64,000 nucleotides of DNA from Bradyrhizobium stylosanthis (GTDB taxonomy: Bacteria; Pseudomonadota; Alphaproteobacteria; Rhizobiales; Xanthobacteraceae). Position 1 is the first letter of the stretch, and the number at the start of each line of letters is the position of its first letter. The position numbers and the translations under genes were made by a program. The notes beneath the pieces are model-generated. The model was given only the letters and a program-made list of their open reading frames with translations, ran no database searches and was not told the DNA's origin. The stretch spans positions 1,346,043 through 1,410,042 of the forward strand of contig NZ_LVEM01000003.1 in NCBI RefSeq assembly GCF_001641335.1, in the 5' to 3' direction. Shown in pieces: positions 55,300 to 64,000 of the stretch.

Positions 55300-57138
55300 T
55301 ACTGCGGCTGCGATTGGTCCAAGCGTTTCATTCGACTATCCCTTCGGGCGGCCTTCAATCCTAGGCCGTCTCAAGTTTTTGTATTGCCGCCACGGCGATG
55401 CGAGTCCCTGACTCACAGAGCTGAACAGGGCGGGCCTGACGGACGAGCAGGGGTGCGCCGGCCCGCCCCTGCATCACCAGGCTGGGCGGCGATGCTACGT
55501 CGAACAAAGCAAGTAGCGTGCCGCATCGCTGCCTTGTCGAGCAATTCGCACGAGCATCCTCAAGGGGCAGCTTTTCTGAGCATCAAGCCATTCGAATTGT
55601 CACCAAGCCAACAATTGGCTGCAGTCTCCCACGTAGGCTTGGCAACAGCCTGGCCCCCCGCCAATCGTCTACCCGCAGCTTTTCAATCAGAAATGCTGCA
55701 ACTTTCCGAATCAGCTCGTGTGCCAGCGGCCACCAAGGAGCAATTCTGTCCTCAGTAGCAACGTGCCGTCCATGAAGATTTTCCCAAGCGGTGGGCCCGG
55801 ACTGCGCAGCAATCCGAGCCCATAGCCTCAGCAACCCGAGAGGACCGGTTGTTCGGCTACAAGTACACCGTAAATGAAGACGCTCTTAATTCGCATTGAT
55901 GTTGCTCAAGAGCTGCGTGTCGGCAAGCTAGGTAGGCAAACATCATATCGCAAATAGCGGCCGACCAGTGATCGTGCAACAGGATGCCGCGAGCGATTCA
56001 GGATTGTGCCTGCGCCCGAATTGTCTTTGGACAACTTTTCACGAACGATTTGGGGAATTGAATCGTACGTGACGTCAAGTTGTAGGGAGGGTTCAACGAA
56101 GTCGCTTTCTCGGTTACGTCCGCGAATCTCAGCTCTATAGCAACGCTAACGACGCGCCGCTTTCCCGAGGACCGTAAAGCAAATGATGCTGACAAGGATT
56201 GGACACTTGGTTATCTCGACCGGGTGAACTCGGCTGCATAGTTGGATTTTCCTCAGCCCGTCGTGAGGGCGTTCGCATGATCCTGCTTTTCCCGTTTGTC
56301 CCGAGTATCGACCGCGGCGGGCTCACACTGATCCGTCGGCCTTCCAATCAAAACTAGAGGGCTAGGCGCTGTATCGATGACAACGCGCAATTAGCCCTCC
56401 GTGGAGCGAACCCAACGCTCAACCTCAAGACGACCGCTCGATCGCAGACGCAGGATACCCAACAGGCAGCTGGAGATACGATAGCTACAGTTGCACGCCT
56501 GGTTGAACGGAGCACGTATGGAAGCCATTGGCTTATTCGTAGTCGTCATAGCCGGAATGAGCTCGGGTGGCTTGGCTGCTGCCATCGCACGCGAGACGTC
56601 CGAGCGTGAGTCGTCTTGCTGGGAATACCTCGCGCTGTGGGCCGCCTCAATCGCTCTGCTATGCTTCATTCCAAGTAGGGTGCGATCGCGTGAAAACGCC
56701 CCGAACCCAAACAGGAAATACTTGACGCGAGAGCCCGCCGCGAATCGCTCGGCAGTCCCTGATAGTGGCGTTTTCACGCGCATTTCGATGCAAGACGGGC
56801 GCAGAGCCTCGGTCAGAGCGTTGAGTAGATCCGAGAATGTTGGTCAAATCTCTAGGTAATAAGGCCCGAGCGCGCAGCCAAAAAAGGCGGCCGGACACCG
56901 CACAGGTCGGATCATTCGATGGTTTCGGTTGCTTTTCTTAACTGTCGCATCAGGCAATTCCGACGGCCTCTGTAGAGACCGCAAAACTGAGCGCCACACC
57001 ATCCCCGTCAGCGGGAAGGACAAGGCGCGGCGACCTGTCGGGGCCGAAAGCATAAGCAGAGAGTATAGGACTGAGACATTAGGACGCAACTTTCACACTC
57101 GGTTGAATTTTGCGTTCACACCACCGGCTCGTATTTTT
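55300..57138. other. Long stretch with one MerR-type operator and no confident gene
   Basis: The only open frame with some appeal is on + from an ATG at 56518 (MEAIGLFVVVIAGMSSGGLA, then AAAIARETSERESSCWEYLA and LWAASIALLCFIPSRVRSRE). It could be a two-helix membrane protein, and operator site 3 (56058) points toward it. Composition of the rest is unremarkable. Confidence 0.35.
56058..56084 (+). promoter_or_regulatory. MerR-type promoter/operator (site 3)
   Basis: TTGAA at 56058-56062 and TTGTA at 56080-56084, 17 bases apart, with ACGTGACGTCAAG between, which combines the ACGTGACGT core of site 1 with the TCAAG half of sites 4 to 6. It points rightward. The nearest possible target is a small membrane-type frame starting at 56518. 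Confidence 0.65.
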
Positions 57139-57450
57139 CTATTCGTGATCGGCCTCTCCTTGCTCGGAGCCGGATTCGTTCGTTTCTGGCGGAAGCCGCG
57201 CAGCGACGTGTCGCGCTTCCATCATATCGAGGAGGGCACGGCCCTCGTCAGTAATACGCCAGCCACCGTTCTTCCGTTCTATGAGTTTCTGGGAAAAAAC
57301 ATCGGTTCGGGACGCGGGCGGCCATTCTCGCCGTGCGTTCGGCCCACTCTTCGTCGCTAGAATCGCCTTGTCGCGCTTGAGCTCCGCCATCGATGCGAAG
57401 CCGCTCGGATAACTCACAGGGATCTTTAGGACGGTAACTTGGAAATTCAC
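57139..57450 (-). CDS. Small conserved-type protein with winged-helix-like C-terminus, locally frame-shifted
   Basis: A 103-residue frame beginning MNFQVTVLKIPVSYPSGFAS. The end of this frame, DVFSQKLIERKNGGWRITDE and GRALLDMMEARHVA, and its beginning are typical of a small protein common in rhizobia (MNFQVTVLK...S-Y-P-x-G-F-A). The middle 20 residues (TKSGPNARREWPPASR) are out of frame: the expected DEEWAERTARMAARVP is found in the next frame. So two compensating indels have scrambled a short stretch while restoring the rest. It probably still folds partly; function unknown. Confidence 0.6.
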   Translation of the reverse strand: MNFQVTVLKIPVSYPSGFASMAELKRDKAILATKSGPNARREWPPASRTDVFSQKLIERKNGGWRITDEGRALLDMMEARHVAARLPPETNESGSEQGEADHE

Positions 57451-57477
57451 CCGAGTGAGACATCATATTGTCCGCAC

Positions 57478-57678
57478 CTACCGCCACATGGTCGGTGCTT
57501 CGCGAAGCGCTTCGACGCCAATCTGTTTGAGGCGGCTGGGCGTCTTTTCACCTCTAGTGGCGGCTTCGAGAAGCCTAGCGGCAACATGTGCGCGGACGCC
57601 TGTTTCATAGCGGGAAATGCTCGCGCAGACCTCGTCGAGGACAGCGCGCAGAAGTTCGGCGGTAGCGGCATCCAACAT
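57478..57678 (-). CDS. Small conserved-type hypothetical protein
   Basis: A 66-residue helical protein: MLDAATAELLRAVLDEVCAS, ISRYETGVRAHVAARLLEAA and TRGEKTPSRLKQIGVEALRE. Very similar short proteins with the SRYE and AARLLEAA patterns occur widely in rhizobia. The start follows GAAGGGGGAT. It lies 27 bases before the next small gene on the same strand, so they form an operon. No function is known. Confidence 0.7.
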   Translation of the reverse strand: MLDAATAELLRAVLDEVCASISRYETGVRAHVAARLLEAATRGEKTPSRLKQIGVEALREAPTMWR

Positions 57679-58368
57679 TGGAGATCCCCCTTCCCCTCAT
57701 GACCATGATAATCAGATTGCGGGATCCGAAATTCAAGTGGGATTAGATCACGACATCGCTTCTACTACTGCTTCATCCACGAATGGCCCCAACTTCTTAT
57801 GCGGATCACGCGAGCGACACCCTTTTTCCCAGTCGCCCTCGCCGATTCGCCGCCTCATTCTCTCCAGCTACCGGCAGAGCGGCGCGTGCAAAAGGTTGGA
57901 GTTCTCGCTGGGTAATATGCAAGGCTTCCATTCGGATTGATGCAAGGGGTCCTGCATCGGCGCATTATTTCCGCGCCTTATTGCTTTTTCGACAGATTGC
58001 GTTGGCTCGCTCTGACCGTGATCCTCACGATGTCGATCCATCTTTTTGGTTATGGAGATTGCGGCGCCGAACTAACAGGACGAGCTTGCGATTGCCGATA
58101 GGGGTAGAAACTGGAGAGCATCTATGGCCGGCGCGGCACGCTCGGAGCGACTGTGACTGAACTTCTGCATGGCCAAACACTAGAGAGCGGCTACAAACTC
58201 GGCAAGAATGTCGTAAGCGTCTATACTAGCGTATACTGTCCTTCGGCAGCCTTTTGTTTATTACCGCGTCGGTTTTGCCCCTCGAACAGAGTTCCGGCCG
58301 GATACGCACGACCGGTTGGTGAGCGTGGGGGACGGAAAACTGATCAGTTCGTTTGCATAGGGTAGAAT

Positions 58369-59454
58369 TTGACTGACGAGAACTCTCAACAGCGGGTCGC
58401 GCTGATTACGGGCGTGACCGGGCAGGATGGCGCCTATCTCTCCGAATATCTACTGTCGCTCGGCTATGTCGTGCATGGCATCAAGCGGCGGTCATCTTCC
58501 TTCAACACCGCGCGCGTCGATCATCTGTATCAGGACCAGCATGCCGGAAATGTGCCGTTTCTGATGCACTACGGCGACATGACCGATTCGACCAACTTGA
58601 TCCGCTTGGTCCAGCAGATTAGGCCGACCGAGATCTACAATCTGGCCGCGCAGAGCCATGTCGGCGTCAGCTTTGAAAGCCCCGAATATACTGCAAACGC
58701 TGACGCTATCGGTGTGTTGCGCCTTCTCGAGGCGATCCGGATTCTTGGTCTGGAAAAGGAGACGCGCTTCTACCAGGCGTCCACATCCGAGCTTTACGGC
58801 CTAGTTCAGGAAGTCCCCCAGAAGGAGAGCACTCCGTTTTATCCACGCTCGCCCTATGGTGTGGCAAAGCTTTACGGCTATTGGATCACGGTGAACTACC
58901 GCGAAGCCTATGGCATGTTCGCAAGTAACGGCATTCTGTTCAATCACGAAAGCCCAATTCGCGGCGAGACCTTTGTTACCCGCAAAATCACCCGCGCCGT
59001 TGCGCGCATTGAGGTCGGCCTTGAGGATACGCTTTATCTTGGCAACCTCGAAGCCAAGCGCGACTGGGGGCATGCACGCGACTACGTCGAAGGCATGCAC
59101 ATGATCCTGCAGGCGAAAAAGCCCGATGATTTCGTGCTCGCAACCGGCGAGACGCGGTCGGTGCGGGAGATGGTCGAGCTCGCCTTTGCGGAGGTTGGTC
59201 ATCGCATCGAATGGCGTGGCAGCGGGGTAGAGGAAACGGGGATCCATACCAAGAGCGGCAAGACTGTGATCAGGATCGACCCAACCTATTTCCGGCCGAC
59301 GGAGGTTGATCTTCTCATTGGAGACGCCAGTAAGGCGCGCGAACAGCTTGGCTGGAAGCCAAAGCGCAGCTTTGCGCAACTGGTGAAGGAGATGGTCGCG
59401 AGCGATCTTGCCGAGGCGAAACGGGAAGCGGAAAATGGCAAGCGCACCGTTTGA
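58369..59454 (+). CDS. noeL: GDP-mannose 4,6-dehydratase (NoeL)
   Basis: A 361-residue short-chain dehydrogenase: VALITGVTGQDGAYLSEYLL (NADP loop), GIKRRSSSFNTARVDHLYQD, GDMTDSTNLIRLVQQIRPTE and IYNLAAQSHVGVSFE, then the catalytic Tyr and Lys in RSPYGVAKLYGYWITVNYRE, and LGNLEAKRDWGHARDYVEGM. It converts GDP-mannose to GDP-4-keto-6-deoxymannose, the first step to GDP-fucose. The start codon is a TTG with GGTAGAA before it. It overlaps nolK by 20 bases, so the two enzymes are coupled. In this island their product feeds NodZ. No nod box is visible within 300 bases upstream. Confidence 0.93.
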   Translation: MTDENSQQRVALITGVTGQDGAYLSEYLLSLGYVVHGIKRRSSSFNTARVDHLYQDQHAGNVPFLMHYGDMTDSTNLIRLVQQIRPTEIYNLAAQSHVGVSFESPEYTANADAIGVLRLLEAIRILGLEKETRFYQASTSELYGLVQEVPQKESTPFYPRSPYGVAKLYGYWITVNYREAYGMFASNGILFNHESPIRGETFVTRKITRAVARIEVGLEDTLYLGNLEAKRDWGHARDYVEGMHMILQAKKPDDFVLATGETRSVREMVELAFAEVGHRIEWRGSGVEETGIHTKSGKTVIRIDPTYFRPTEVDLLIGDASKAREQLGWKPKRSFAQLVKEMVASDLAEAKREAENGKRTV

Positions 59455-60382
59455 GCTGAAAGGGAAGACAGTCTATTTAGCCGGCCACCGCGGCATGGTC
59501 GGCAGCGCGCTCGCGCGTCGGCTCGCACAGGAGGAGGTGCGGCTCGTCACCGTGGAGCGAAACGAGATCGATCTGCGCGACCAGGCGAAGGTGTTCGGCT
59601 GGTTCGCCAAGACGCGGCCACAGGTGATATTTTTGGCTGCCGCCAAGGTTGGTGGCATCGTCGCCAACAACGCGCTGCGCGCCGAGTTTCTGTACGACAA
59701 CATCGCGATCGCAACGAACGTCATCCATGCCGCGCATCTGAATGGGGTGGAGAAGCTGATGTTCCTTGGCTCATCCTGCATCTATCCAAAACTGGCGCCG
59801 CAGCCCTTGCGCGAGGATTCGGTGCTGACCGGCCCGCTCGAGCCGACCAACGAGCCCTACGCGATCGCCAAGATCGCCGGCATCAAGATGGTGGAAGCCT
59901 ACCGCCGTCAGTACGGAAGCGACTTCATCAGCGTGATGCCGAGCAACCTCTACGGTCCCGGCGACAACTACCGCTACGAATATAGCCATGTGGTCGCAGC
60001 TCTGATCCGCCGCTTTCATGAAGCCACGGTCTCTGGTGCAAAACGCGTCCTGGTGTGGGGCACCGGCACACCATGCCGCGAATTTCTCTATGTCGACGAC
60101 ATGGCGGATGCCTGCGTCCACCTCATGAAGACCTTTTCGGGCGCGGAGCTGATCAATATAGGAACCGGCGAAGACATAACGATTGCAGAATTCGCTCGGC
60201 TTGTGGCGGAGATTGTTGGCTATCAAGGCGAGATCGCGTTCGATGCCTCTCGCCCCGACGGTACGCCGCGTAAGTTGCTCGACGTCAGCCGTCTCGCAGA
60301 GCTGGGCTGGCACGCGAAAACTTCTCTGAAGGATGGTATCCAGCAGGCTTACCACGCCTTTCTGACATTAGGCGAGGACTGA
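59435..60382 (+). CDS. nolK: GDP-fucose synthase (NolK)
   Basis: A 315-residue epimerase/reductase: KTVYLAGHRGMVGSALARRL (NADP loop), FLAAAKVGGIVANNALRAEF, LMFLGSSCIYPKLAPQPLRE, the catalytic Tyr-x3-Lys in NEPYAIAKIAGIKMVEAYRR, and SNLYGPGDNYRYEYSHVVAA. It converts GDP-4-keto-6-deoxymannose to GDP-L-fucose. I start at the ATG at 59435 inside the end of noeL because upstream codons of the open frame (MPRRNGKRK) come from the overlap. Together with noeL it provides the fucose for NodZ. Confidence 0.95.
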   Translation: MASAPFELKGKTVYLAGHRGMVGSALARRLAQEEVRLVTVERNEIDLRDQAKVFGWFAKTRPQVIFLAAAKVGGIVANNALRAEFLYDNIAIATNVIHAAHLNGVEKLMFLGSSCIYPKLAPQPLREDSVLTGPLEPTNEPYAIAKIAGIKMVEAYRRQYGSDFISVMPSNLYGPGDNYRYEYSHVVAALIRRFHEATVSGAKRVLVWGTGTPCREFLYVDDMADACVHLMKTFSGAELINIGTGEDITIAEFARLVAEIVGYQGEIAFDASRPDGTPRKLLDVSRLAELGWHAKTSLKDGIQQAYHAFLTLGED

Positions 60383-60504
60383 AGATGATTGCGCGTAAAG
60401 GCTCGTCTTCGGCGTTCGCTTCCGCAAATCTTTTTGGCATACCGCGATCCTCCGCTGCTGGTAAGCGGTCAGGTCAATGCGATTCTGATCGCAGACTGAG
60501 GTAA

Positions 60505-60838
60505 CCTCTCGAATAACGATTTCTCGGAGCGCGAACCGACCAGATCTGAGCCGCCAACGCAGCCAATATTATGCCACGCACTTGGCCTGCGACTCGAAAC
60601 AACGGAGCTCCTCTCTCGCGTGACCTCGCCCGAAGATGCGAGATACTTGCGGATATCACTGACCCAAAAGGCGCAGGCGGAAGTCAGGAAGCTGTCAATC
60701 AAAAGACAATCCCTCAACTCCACCATGCTTGAAGGACTCAACGAGGAGGCTCTTCACTACGTCAACAAACGGCTAGTGCTAATCGCAAGAAATAGCCGGT
60801 TGGCATCTCAAAGGCTCAGCATTATCGAACAGGTCTGA
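60505..60838 (+). pseudogene. MarR-family regulator, C-terminal fragment
   Basis: From 60620 an ATG-started frame reads MTSPEDARYLRISLTQKAQA, EVRKLSIKRQSLNSTMLEGL and NEEALHYVNKRLVLIARNSR. This is the wing and C-terminal dimerisation helices of MarR proteins (xEDxRxxxxxLTxxGxxx). The DNA-recognition helix is missing; an in-frame piece from 60560 (LCHALGLRLETTELLSRV) may be its remnant. Confidence 0.6.
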
Positions 60839-61306
60839 AAATCGATCGGCCAGGCCATCGATAAAGAACACGGCCTCGAACTCTAGTGCCATTGATGTGC
60901 TGCACGTCGAAGACTCGGATGTCCTTGTCCTGTCCGACGCTCTGCCCACGAACGCAAGCGACGGCGCTGAGGCTCCGATCCGCAAGGCCCGCGTCGAGTT
61001 CTCATGCAAGAGGCTCGACGCCTTCTTCCATGCCAGGACGGCCATTGATGGCATAGTTCCCGTAAGGCGCTCGATTTCACCGATTCGCGCGGCGAGCCAC
61101 TCAGCCAATCGAACCCGATCCGATACTCCCCTCAGCAAAACCGGCTTGTTTCCTTCATTGACGACATCTTCGAGAATAGCCGTCCTTTCTGCACTGGGGT
61201 TAAAAATCAGAGCTATCCTGTAGGCCAGCTCGTTCACTGCTGCGTGCGGCGATAACTGCTTCTTGAAAACTCGAACCGTTAGTTCGAAGTTTGGGGCCAT
61301 TGGCAT
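60779..61306 (-). pseudogene. UvrD-like / nuclease-related helicase, C-terminal fragment
   Basis: A 175-codon frame on the minus strand. FELTVRVFKKQLSPHAAVNE at its start and PSMAVLAWKKASSLLHENS are followed, after a local frame change, by MALEFEAVFFIDGLADRFSD. The last segment corresponds to the GLEFEAVFFxxxDxL motif of superfamily-1 helicases. The conserved arginine motif that should follow (LYVGxTRA) is missing. It is a remnant, probably of a defence- or mobile-element-related helicase. Confidence 0.5.
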
Positions 61307-61368
61307 TGTTATTCAGGGACATGCAGCGATGTGCCCCAAATCTCAACCCCAGCGATAGAGCTAGAGGG

Positions 61369-62068
61369 CTACCAGATCGGCGAGCTTGGCCGCGACGTCA
61401 ACCATTGACTCTTCCGCAGTGTCGAGGCCGGTTCGCGAGGCGAGCATAGGGCTGACTTCCCGGAGAGCTTCATACGTCGTCTCATGCACAACGGGAACGA
61501 GACGCCACCGGCCAGGAGTGCCGAAAGTTCTTTGTCGACGATGCCTTCTTTTGGGAGGCGTTGCAGCAACGCAGGGGTCACTAATACGATCCCAATCCGC
61601 GAGTTCGCTAGGCCCTTGTCAATGGCGCGGAGTAATGGCACGCGGAGGCCAACGTCCTTTTCGCTGAACCATACCTTGACACCGCGTGCCTCAAGCAGAT
61701 CGTGCAATTGCTTGGCTGCCCCTTGTCGGTCGTCCCACGCATGGCAAAGAAAGACGTCCCGAGGTCAAGGGACGCCCTGCTTCGACTGCCTCGCGGACCG
61801 GCGCGAGTTCCCGCACCTCGGTCGGCGTGTACATCACGGACAAACCGGGTCGTGACCATCGCGCCCTTACGCGGCTGCCAGACCCGCCGCCGTTACTTCG
61901 GCCGCCCCCACTGCTCCCCGACGCGGAGTAGGACGGAGTGGCGTACGATGGCGAGTAAGAGGGGGTGTAGGGCGACCTGCAGCCGCCATAGCGGCCACTA
62001 CATGCGGGGCAGTCCGCTACTGCGCTCGCTGTGCGATGGCCCCTTACTGGTGCTGTGCATCTAGCCAT
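61369..62068 (-). pseudogene. TIR-domain protein, two or three frameshifts
   Basis: The N-terminal part starting at 62068 has a Cys-containing stretch (TASAVADCPACSGRYGGCRS) followed by a Ser/Tyr/Gly-rich linker. Further on, DVFLCHAWDDRQGAAKQLHD in one frame joins LLEARGVKVWFSEKDVGLRV and PLLRAIDKGLANSRIGIVLV in the next, and then LVPVVHETTYEALREVSPML in another. These are the TIR-domain strands and helices (FLCHAW...D, VWFSExD, GIxxSRxGIVLxTPA). Bacterial TIR proteins cleave NAD+ in phage defence; this copy cannot be made. Confidence 0.7.
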
Positions 62069-62965
62069 GATGTCCTCTCACCGTCCGCTGCGCTGCTTGA
62101 TTAGGTCCACAAGGCGTAGCCCATGCCCGGAGCGGCAGTCGGAGGAAGTGGCTCGCCCTGGGTAAGGTGCGCTCCTCTCCGGTCCGTCCGCCACGGGCGG
62201 CCGCCTCGCTCGTATTGTCCTGATCGTTGGGCTGCTTCACCCGGTTTAAAGGTCTCCGCCATGCGACTCTCCTAACGACAGCCGGAATTGACCGCGGGCA
62301 ACGACCTGAAGAACAAGTCGCCTTACCAGGCCCGCCCCATGACGGCTCTCGACGACATGGGACGGATTTTGAAGCCGTCAGGTCCGATCCACCTGGCCGC
62401 TTCGTCGTTCAGGCGCCACATTTTGCGAGAAGCTCGCCCGTCCCCCTGCTTCAGCCTTGAGAGAGTTCCCTTACCGTCTCTGATCAAGTCAATTCAGCTC
62501 ATGGCCATTCGGCCGCATGCATTGTGTGATTCCGGGCCAGCGGTCCGCCTCGCCGGATTGACGGCTGGGGTCTCGCTGGTAGTTCGCTCCCGAGCCGCAT
62601 CAGGTTGTATTGTAGCCAAAGCCTTTGCTGCAGATCGCACTTGCTGTGCCGTAACAAGTCTCGGCATGAGGGCCCATATCGAGTCCGTAGAAGTGGCCGG
62701 CCATGTTCAGCTCCCTGCCGCCGCCGGACTGAGATCGGCCTTCCTTGCCGACCCCAAATTACTGTGCCTAGCCCTTGCATGGTAGCGGTTGATTGATACT
62801 GATTAATGCAATGAACTGCGCATGGACGCCCAAATTCGGCGTCCGAGACGCTTTTTAGATGTATTTCACTAGCCGATTTCCGGCTTCTGCTGCTGGTGAA
62901 GCCAACTACTTTGTCATCGCGATGTAATAATCCATAAAGACGTACCAACGAGCGGAGATTGAACT
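62069..62965. other. Stretch without a recognisable gene
   Basis: The frame at 62288-62785 on + is open but shows no motif; composition looks like degraded sequence. Nothing else is supported. Confidence 0.3.
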
Positions 62966-64000
62966 ATGTTCCTACCCAACTCTCACGCCGATCATCGCAC
63001 TTCCCTCCATGCTTGACGCCGACATGCTGAGCGTCGAAGCCGCTCGCGAGGTTGAGCGGTTTCTCAGGCGTCGCGATGGACACAAGGAAACTCCACTGGA
63101 TTCTTTGGCGAGCCTTGCTCGTGGCATCGGAGTTGGTTCGATCCATCTCAAGGATGAAGGTCATCGTCTCGGCCTTCGAAGTTTCAAAGCGCTAGGCGGT
63201 TCTTATGCTGTGATCCGCCTGGTGCTTGAGGAAGCAGCTCGCCAGCTCGGTCGCAATGTTGAGCTGTCAGAATTGCACGGACCCGACGTTCAGGCCGTCG
63301 CGCGAAGCATGACGGTCTGCTGTGCCACCGACGGCAACCACGGCAGATCAGTTGCCTACGGCGCCCAGCTAGTTAGGGCGAAGTGCGCCATTTTTGTTCA
63401 TTCAGGCGTGAGCAACGAGCGCGTCGCCGCCATTGCTCGCTTTGGCGCGCAGATGATCCGCATCGAGCGCAACTATGACTTCTCGGTAGCTGAGGCGACC
63501 CGAGTAGCGGCGGAAAACAGATGGACCGCAGTTTCTGACACGTCCTGGCCCGGTTACGAGCGCATCCCGGGGCTCGTGATGCAGGGATACACTGCTCTAT
63601 TGAGTGAGGCTCTACGCCATTTGCGTGAACCTCCGACTCATGTCTTCATTCAGGCGGCGTGGGTGGGTTTGCCGGTGCGATTGCCGGACATTTTTCCGTC
63701 CTGTTCGGCAGCGATCGACCGTTCTTCACCGTTGTCGACCCCTCACGGGCGGCGTGCCTCCTCGAAGGTGCGCGGGCTGGGCATCCTGTCAGAGTGGATT
63801 ACTGGCAATCTATCATGATGGCAATGCTCGAATGCTACGAACCATCCCTCATCGCGTGGCGTATCCTTTCGCGCACAGCGGACGCTTTCATGACGGTCGA
63901 CGATGAGGACGCAATCAGCGTCATGAAGCGGTTGGCAAATCCGAACGCTGGCGATCCGGCTGTTGTTGCTGGCGAAAGCGGTGGTGTTGGCCTTGCAGCG
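62966..64000 (+). pseudogene. Diaminopropionate ammonia-lyase, frameshifted, runs out of the window
   Basis: The ATG at 62966 opens MFLPNSHADHRTSLHA, the usual N-terminus of this family, then hits a stop. Another frame continues LSVEAAREVERFLRRRDGHK, ETPLDSLASLARGIGVGSIH, LGLRSFKALGGSYAVIRLVL (PLP Lys in SFKALGGSYA), CCATDGNHGRSVAYGAQLVR and VSDTSWPGYERIPGLVMQGY. Near 63655 one base is missing: HVFIQAGVGGFAGAIAGHFS is split between frames. It then continues MLECYEPSLIAWRILSRTAD to the end of the window. The intact enzyme would turn 2,3-diaminopropionate into pyruvate and ammonia. Confidence 0.8.

Noticed and set aside
59771..60355. A 194-codon minus-strand frame opposite nolK
   Set aside because: Antisense shadow of a clear conserved gene; no motif.
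1..64000. tRNA genes, rRNA genes, CRISPR arrays, integrase and att sites
   Set aside because: No cloverleaf-like or rRNA-like sequence, no regularly spaced direct repeats and no tyrosine integrase were recognised by eye; a covariance-model scan would be needed to exclude tRNAs fully.

Overview
The window is a piece of a symbiosis island from a slow-growing rhizobium, most likely Bradyrhizobium. The reasons are a complete Nod-factor operon (nodABCSUIJ, then nolO and nodZ) divergent from nodD across a nod box, a NolA-like MerR regulator (a Bradyrhizobium hallmark), nifA, a fixA that is not followed by fixBCX, and a dense litter of decayed IS elements. No rRNA, tRNA or CRISPR array was recognised.

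Layout. 1-13460 is mostly an insertion-sequence graveyard (IS5, IS3, IS110, IS21 and IS66 remnants). It contains a fatty-acid-type methyltransferase, a HerA ATPase pseudogene, a second intact but orphan nodA, and a cold-shock gene. 13485-17231 carries an ABC exporter divergent from a 47-codon peptide ORF, a stem-loop and a glutaminase-less asparagine-synthetase-like enzyme. That arrangement resembles a lasso-peptide locus without a recognisable B protein. 19119-20936 is nifA. 22156-34278 is the nod region: nodZ, nolO, nodJ, nodI, nodU, nodS, nodC, nodB, nodA, nod box, nodD. 34445-36580 holds a LivK-like binding protein, a short nolA and a small hypothetical gene. 37476-45379 holds a LysR pseudogene, a cystathionine-lyase-like enzyme, a HisC-type aminotransferase plus an LLM flavin monooxygenase on +, and trpD-trpC-flavin reductase on -. 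45700-52900 is sparse, with a few small genes, an H-NS pseudogene, a FkbM methyltransferase (probable noeI) and a receiver protein behind a second nod box. 52917-55092 is fixA-dctA with a NifA upstream activator site. 57139-60382 holds two small conserved genes and the GDP-fucose pair noeL-nolK. The end holds MarR, helicase, TIR and diaminopropionate ammonia-lyase pseudogenes.

How the genes work together. NodA, B and C build the lipo-chitin backbone; NodS N-methylates it; NodU and NolO carbamoylate it; NodI and NodJ export it. NoeL and NolK make GDP-fucose, NodZ adds the fucose and the probable NoeI methylates it. NifA should switch on fixA and probably dctA, linking electron supply to nitrogenase with dicarboxylate uptake.

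Most notable new observation. Six copies of a MerR-type promoter/operator share TTGAA-N17-TTGTA with identical spacing. One lies directly in front of nolA. Others face a small ORF ahead of the aminotransferase-monooxygenase genes, the trpDC-flavin reductase genes and a 59-residue membrane protein gene. This suggests a NolA-type regulon that includes an uncharacterised, possibly indole- or anthranilate-derived, metabolic cluster. The lasso-like locus is the second candidate for an undescribed system.
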